The position numbers and the translations under genes were made by a program. A DNA stretch of 64,000 bases from Aldrovandia affinis (Eukaryota; Chordata; Actinopteri; Notacanthiformes; Halosauridae), in NCBI GenBank assembly GCA_029706075.1, contig JAINUG010000021.1, positions 1,933,318 to 1,997,317 of the forward strand, in the 5' to 3' direction. The stretch's first letter is position 1. Each line of letters starts with the position of its first letter. Below the pieces are notes generated by a model. It was not told the DNA's origin. It saw only the letters and a list, made by a program, of their open reading frames with translations, and did not search any database. Shown piece by piece: positions 58,580 to 64,000 of this stretch.

Positions 58580-58754
58580 CTGGTGTGTTTATGGCATGCA
58601 TTAATTGTACGTAGATTCCACAGTTTTGAATTTATTAACTGTGCATTTTATAGTTTTTAATTTGTTGGGTGCGAATTGAATCATATTGTAAAAATATAGG
58701 TTCTCAAAATACAACTCTCTGAAATTCAAGTTCCCCAAATTCAAGTAGCAAAAA

Positions 58755-59060
58755 TGCAGTTTTCAAACATGAATGAAGCATCCGGGTTGCTCAAGAAAAA
58801 CGAAAGAATGTGGGAGCCTAATGCCATGGGGATGCTTCTTTACTTCAGGGACTGGAAAACTTGTCAAATAGAGGGCAAAATGGATGGAGCAAGATGCAAC
58901 CAAATGTTGACTAAAAACCTGTTGCAGTCTGCAAGACACCTGGGACTTGGGAGAAGATTCATATTCCAGCAGGTCAATGACCCAAAGCATGTATCAAGAC
59001 CCACATTGTAGTGGTTCATAAACCAAAAAATCTATGTCCTGAAGTGGCCCAGTCAAAGCA
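58755..59060 (+). pseudogene. Tc1-like transposase fragment
   Basis: The plus-strand frame 58754-59011 has MGMLLYFRDWKTCQIEGKMD, TKNLLQSARHLGLG and FIFQQVNDPKHVSR. NDPKH carries the second catalytic Asp of Tc1 transposases. A phrase 'gtcctgaagtggcccagtca' after it marks the run to the third catalytic motif, which is lost. Neither terminal repeat is visible. Confidence 0.8.
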
Positions 59061-59079
59061 CAGACCAGAGTTGTTGTTT

Positions 59080-59575
59080 TTTATTGGCTGCAATCCACCT
59101 CAATGCTCAATAGTGACTCCTCTGGCTGATCAGGCACCTGCGCTAGCTGAGCAGTCCTCCAAATAAGAAACTGATTGGAGCTGGTGTATTGTAAGCATCT
59201 TTCATGTTTAGGCTACCCTTTGATACTGTTATGAAGATTGTAGGCCCATGTCACTATGGCAACATCATCCTTCCATTTCAGAAGGGTGCACACTTGCACA
59301 TGCAAGTTAGCTGCTACTTTTTTCACTCTGCAACACATTAGCTTCACCTGAGGACAAATAATACATCTGGTGTGGGCAGATCGCCTAGAGGACTATTGAA
59401 CGATGAGGCTGGGAATATCTGCTAAGTGAAACAATCTCTGCCTGGGTGATGCCATGGCTAATTATGCATTTCCCCACAGGACTTTTGGCCACAATGCACT
59501 GGCATGGTCTGGATTCAGTGCATAAAGTTCTCCAATGGGATAAACCACTTGGGATGTCCTTCTGCATGTTTAAAT
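59080..59575. repeat. Two SINE fragments, opposite orientations
   Basis: 59080-59165 contains 'tagtgactcctctggctgat' and 'caggcacctgcgctagctg' (plus), matching 32500-32545. 59430-59575 contains 'ccatggctaattatgcattt' and 'ggcatggtctggattcagtg' (minus), matching the head of the 30610-31066 family. Confidence 0.5.
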
Positions 59576-60883
59576 GAGGTCGAATGGCACAAATGTACAG
59601 CCCCGAGACTCTGGCCTGAAGTCATCTAGTTGATTGTTGTAGGAAATCTTGAAAAACACCAACTGTAACTGTTGGTGTTAAGTATATAGGTATGCGGTAT
59701 GCACCAACCCGTAACTTAATGGATGGCATAACTGCCATCCCAATAAATCAAAAGCTATTAAAAAAGAAACTATCAAATATCAAATAAATAGATCCTAATC
59801 TATTTAAGACATGTACATTTAGCTTTGTGCAACTGAAAATGTTGGTTGTATTGTTGATTTTATATGAATTTGTTGAAAGAACACCACACTTTGTGTTTAT
59901 GTTACCATAAACCATATGTTACTTGCTACTTTTAACCAGTGCACATTATAAGCAAACAAGCAAACCAATGATTTCAGTGAACCCTTTTCTATTTTACAGT
60001 ATCTGTTAATACTGTAGCCTATGTGCAGTGTTATTATCAACACTGCTGTTTGTGTTTCAATTAATGTTTAAATAATTAAACTGCAAGCACTGGCAACACA
60101 GTCATCAATTCCATTTTTACCTTCCAGCAAGACATTTTGTTAACAACGGCAGGCTTGTGAACATGTAAGACTTGTGGAAGAAAAAGTGGAGCTCTCCGAA
60201 ATCAGCAAATAAAGGTATTGTAACAGGAACAACTAAAACAAACAAAATGCTGTATACAGATTGAAGAAATATATGACACAGTGGGTATCTAGATCAATCT
60301 AGATGGATCTATTCTAGCCCAAAACCTAGCTGACATTAGACTAACCACAAATTTGTAAATTGCATATTGATGTCTTGACGTTTTCTAATGCAGGAGTCAT
60401 TTCATGTTAATTTTACAAAACAAACTATAATTTTTAATTGTTAAGTAGATTCATCTTTACAACTGCCAATGGAGTTTTACTTTTTGATGAACATTTGTTT
60501 TGCTAAAATTACAAGGAGAAACAGGAAACTTTCCTTCTCCACCCTCTCCTCCCTCTCCTCCTTCTGGGGGACTAATTTACCATCAATAGATTCCATGCTT
60601 CATTACATGTTGAGTCCAAAAAAATAATAGTAATTATAATGATAACAAATGACTAAATAAATAATGCTGTTTTGAGAGTTTGTCAGCCATTTCCTAGAAC
60701 ATAGTTCATAAGCTGACAATAGCTGCACTATTAAATTCTTAGCTGTGGCCAAATTCTACATTGTTGTTCACTTAAATGCATTTTTTAACAATCAATTTCA
60801 CATCACTTTCACAATTTTTCCTATCATGTCACAACAGTCATTATGAATTGTTTTTCCATTGCGTTTGTGTATGCTTTGAGTAT
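59576..60883. other. No gene recognised
   Basis: AT-rich sequence without supported features. Confidence 0.4.
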
Positions 60884-60891
60884 ACCATTGG

Positions 60892-61048
60892 CAAGGCCGT
60901 AACCTTGGAGTCAACATTGGGGGGGACCAAATCAATTTATTTATATTTTTTATATCAGCTAGGCTATATATTGGGGGGGACATTTTGAGCATATCTGAAT
61001 ATTGGGGGGGATGTGTCCCCCCCAATATATATGGTAATTTCGGCCTTG
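60892..61048. mobile_element. hAT MITE, 157 bp, with TSD
   Basis: The ends CAAGGCCGTAACC and CAAGGCCGAAATTACC (reverse complement of the right end) form terminal inverted repeats. A perfect 8-bp duplication ACCATTGG flanks the element (60884-60891 and 61049-61056). Inside are G-runs and a palindrome-like GGGGGATGTGTCCCCC. There is no coding capacity. It was moved by hAT transposase from elsewhere. Confidence 0.93.
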
Positions 61049-61056
61049 ACCATTGG

Positions 61057-63999
61057 CATGAAAGCCCTTGAAGGTGTAATCTTGAAGTCAGATATATATT
61101 TGCATACATTTTTAGGGCCCCAACGGACTCCATAGGCACATAATGCTGAATGCAATCTCACATGTATCACAAAATAATATCTTATATGATTCATAATAAG
61201 AACTGAGTTTGGGAAGCATGCTTTCAGCTTTGCAGTTCCATTCTTTTGGAATCTATTGCAAAAAGATTTGAAGCTGAACTCTCCCATTGGAATTGATCAT
61301 TTAAAAGAAAAAAATGGACAATTACTTACCAGGATGTGCTCATGTTCTTAACTAACTAAAGCTTATTAAGGCATTCTGTCCCCCTCTTTTTGATTATTGT
61401 GTGCTTTTACAATCTTTTTTTAATGACTATTTCTATGCAATTTTGTTTTATGTGAAACGTTCTCTTGAAAAAGAGATGCCAATCTCAACGTGACTACCCT
61501 GGTTAAATAAAGGATAAATTAAAAAAACACACACATACACATTGGCACAGGGGGCTGATATATTGTTTTGGTCTTATGTCAAAGTCAAATAATCAATAAC
61601 CCCTTGTGATTAATTCAGCACCTCTGACTACCAAGCTACCCACCCCAGCTCCCCCATTTCCCCACTTCCTGGTGCTACTAAACCCCATCCACCCCCATAA
61701 CTCACATGTGCAAGATAAGGGACCCATACTGACAAAGTGACAAACATAACGAAAGACCAAGACCAGGGTATCGCTTGAATTTACCAATGCAGGCTATGAG
61801 CGTTGTAATATAGGGGAAGGCATCAGTGGTCATATATGGAATATGTGGATGGTGTGTTTATGTCTTATTCAATATTTTGTGGTTAAGGACTTGTTTCCAT
61901 ATTTTATTGAATTCCATTAATTATGTATTTGCCTTCATAGTTATTTTGTACAAGTGAATGTAATCAATGAGTAGTTGGTACCAGTCACATCTTGTGACGT
62001 TAGTTTTGTTTTTCCAGCTTTGTAGTTTGTATTTCTGGGCTGGGGTGAAGGAGATGAGAATGAATGTGTTTTTGCAGGGAAGAAGATTAAGGCTGCCTAG
62101 ATCTCCCTATAGACAGAGAGTTGAGGTGGGTGGGATACTGTGGCACAGGGTGACAGAATGGATTTAATCTGGTGAAGGGATGTACACAGGTGGACAGTGT
62201 CAGAGTGTGTGGATATATGTGTCTGTGATTGAGGCTGTGCAATCAATTCTCAATAGTGTGCTGCATATTAAAAAAAGCAAAGGCTTAATCTCAAATGACA
62301 AACCGTGAATGATTGCTCAAAGACAATCATTTATGACAGACAGCATGCCATAGCCATAAGACTTGAGTTTAAGAAGCTGAAAAAGTCCCATTCTATGTGA
62401 AACATTATTTTTATCATTGATATAAATACATTTTGATATTAATTCAGTATGTTGGCTATGCTTAAGCCAATACATGAATAGAAGTAATAAGTTGGAAATG
62501 TAGATACATTTGTTGTTATAGTACAGAAAATAAAATTAAGATTAATTCCACATACAGGTGTTAAAATAATCCATGTTTTGTCCACGTTATCTTGGCCATT
62601 TAAAGTTGTTCAATCGTAAAAGCTGTATTTTATTGATATTAATATTGCCACCATGATATTTGTAGCTTTTCTTTGTCAATTTTGCTTTTTTTCTTCATAA
62701 ATCATGTGCACACTGTAAAATTTATTTGTAATTTCAATTTACAGTGCAGTTAAACATTTTGTAATATTTTGATTACTTACAGTATCTAAAATGAGGAAAC
62801 AAAACGTTTTTAACATTTATTACAAATATAAATAATTAGAAGTCTCATTTCATTATATCATGTATACAACTTTTTCAGGATGACAAAAAATAAGATCACT
62901 TTACCTCAAAATTGTTTTGGTGGAATAGCTTGACTAGTTGAGATGAGTCTGCAAAAATGTCACGCTAAGCATGAGTAGTAGTAGCCAAGGAATGTGTTGA
63001 AATACAATTTTGCAACATCTGGTTGTTAGATGGAGAAATACAACGGGTGTGGCCTTTAACCCCTCAGGGCGTTTTTCCCCACAATACCCTAGATTTGTAT
63101 TGCCCACATGTTTTTTTGCCGTGTAAAATTTCCTGCTGACTTTTCTTGCCAAGTCTCCCTCGCATAAAAGGTTTTAAACTCAGTGAGATTGTCCTGGTTA
63201 AATTATTATTATTTTTTTCAACTTTGACTATTTAGAAATTACCTTTTGTCTGTATACTGTTTGCCATTTTCTGCACACAGTTGCATTTAAATTAGCATAG
63301 TACAACAAATGTATTATGTTGCTAACTATAAAATACCTTTTGCAATTCCTAAAATGTTTTGTCTTTTCCTTTTAACCCCAGTTACTCTTTTAAAGAGAGA
63401 CAGAAGAACATAGCATTCATATAGCACCTTTCAAGTAACCCAAAGTACTTTACAGTGAATCGGGGTTACTCAACTGAACTGCAACCAATGTGTATTCATA
63501 TGTATTCATATTCTTATTGGTGTGATTATCATCAATTAAATCAAGACAAAAACAGTGGGCGTGCTACATTATTTTACATTCTCTGATGAGTAATCTCTGA
63601 TTTTCAACACACTTGCATATTTTGTTCAAGAGTTATTAAAACAAATATTGGAAAAACAAATCAGTGTTTATTCAAAAAAAGGTATACCATATTCTGATTT
63701 AAGTTTGTTTATTCAAAACTTTTGTTTACAAACAGTGGGAAAGGATACATGGAGGATACAAACAACTTTATTAAAAAGCAGATAATACTTGGACCAAATA
63801 AATTTAGCTGGCAAGATAAGTCTGTGGTAATTCATCAACAAGACAATTGTTTATACCCACTGTATAATCACATAATTGGTTTGTATCAACAATATTCCTG
63901 ACCCTGCCCTTGGGCGTGGCTATATTGCTCAAATGTGGGTGGTACTTCTGGAATGGAACCTAGGATCCATCCACTTGGGTATAATAGCGTGCTGTAGCT
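61057..63999. other. No gene; minor repeat pieces
   Basis: 61430-61535 is a retroposon-like tail ('cctggttaaataaaggataa'), reverse complement of 9598-9690. 63410-63465 ('atatagcacctttcaagtaa' and 'cccaaagtactttacag') is a common fish dispersed repeat. At 63851-63862 'ttatacccactg' before TA is the reverse complement of the Tc1 end at 53410. The rest shows nothing I can support. Confidence 0.4.
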
Positions 64000-64000
64000 A

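Noticed and set aside
1-64000. CRISPR arrays, bacterial operons, phage or plasmid modules
   Set aside because: No regular short repeat-spacer pattern and no prokaryotic gene organisation. All evidence points to a vertebrate nuclear genome.

Overview
This window looks like intergenic or intronic DNA of a teleost fish. It is AT-rich and has no bacterial-style gene packing. It carries TA-flanked Tc1-like elements, tRNA-headed SINEs with the fish tail 'gcgtctgctaaatg', hAT elements with 8-bp target duplications, an L1 retrotransposon and a vertebrate Gypsy element. The species cannot be fixed by reading. A 100-N assembly gap lies at 49872-49971. I found no intact host gene. Almost every long or conserved open frame belongs to a mobile element or its relic.

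Layout. 0-10 kb: a piggyBac C-terminal relic ending at a TTAA, two SINEs and a fossil Tc1 element with both ends. 10-20 kb: SINEs, then a pile-up of Tc1 relic, solo LTR, internally deleted Tc1 and SINE (15.6-17.8 kb), then a 743-bp non-autonomous hAT element with a perfect 8-bp duplication. 20-27 kb: a SINE, an interrupted hairpin, two hammerhead-ribozyme-like motifs (21.3 kb minus strand, 26.0 kb plus strand), an L1 ORF1 relic, a possible MADF-like exon and a 310-bp tandem duplication. 27-38 kb: mostly featureless, with SINE pieces and three LINE reverse-transcriptase scraps.

39.1-47.3 kb is the most structured part. A nearly complete L1 (40585-46315, intact 271-aa ORF1, about 1253-codon ORF2) lies between the arms of a roughly 780-bp diverged inverted repeat. 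Each arm holds the same junction between a Gypsy LTR and a Tc1 transposase fragment. On the left, Gypsy RT and RNase H sequence fills the space up to the L1. The L1 ORF2 carries a frameshift just after its first 14 codons, so it is probably not autonomously active.

47-64 kb: a second copy of the solo LTR sitting in the centre of a perfect AT-rich palindrome, a hAT-type transposase relic, more Tc1 and SINE pieces, and a 157-bp hAT MITE with a perfect 8-bp duplication. Between 55.7 and 58.6 kb lie three exon-like blocks of a teleost multi-copy protein family usually annotated as SAMD3-like. They keep splice-site sequences but carry a frameshift, stops and phase mismatches, so I call it a pseudogene.

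The elements do not form a pathway. The window records repeated insertion and rearrangement. I see no convincing undescribed biological system. The best leads are the two hammerhead-like motifs, the inverted duplication around the L1, and the LTR inside a palindrome.
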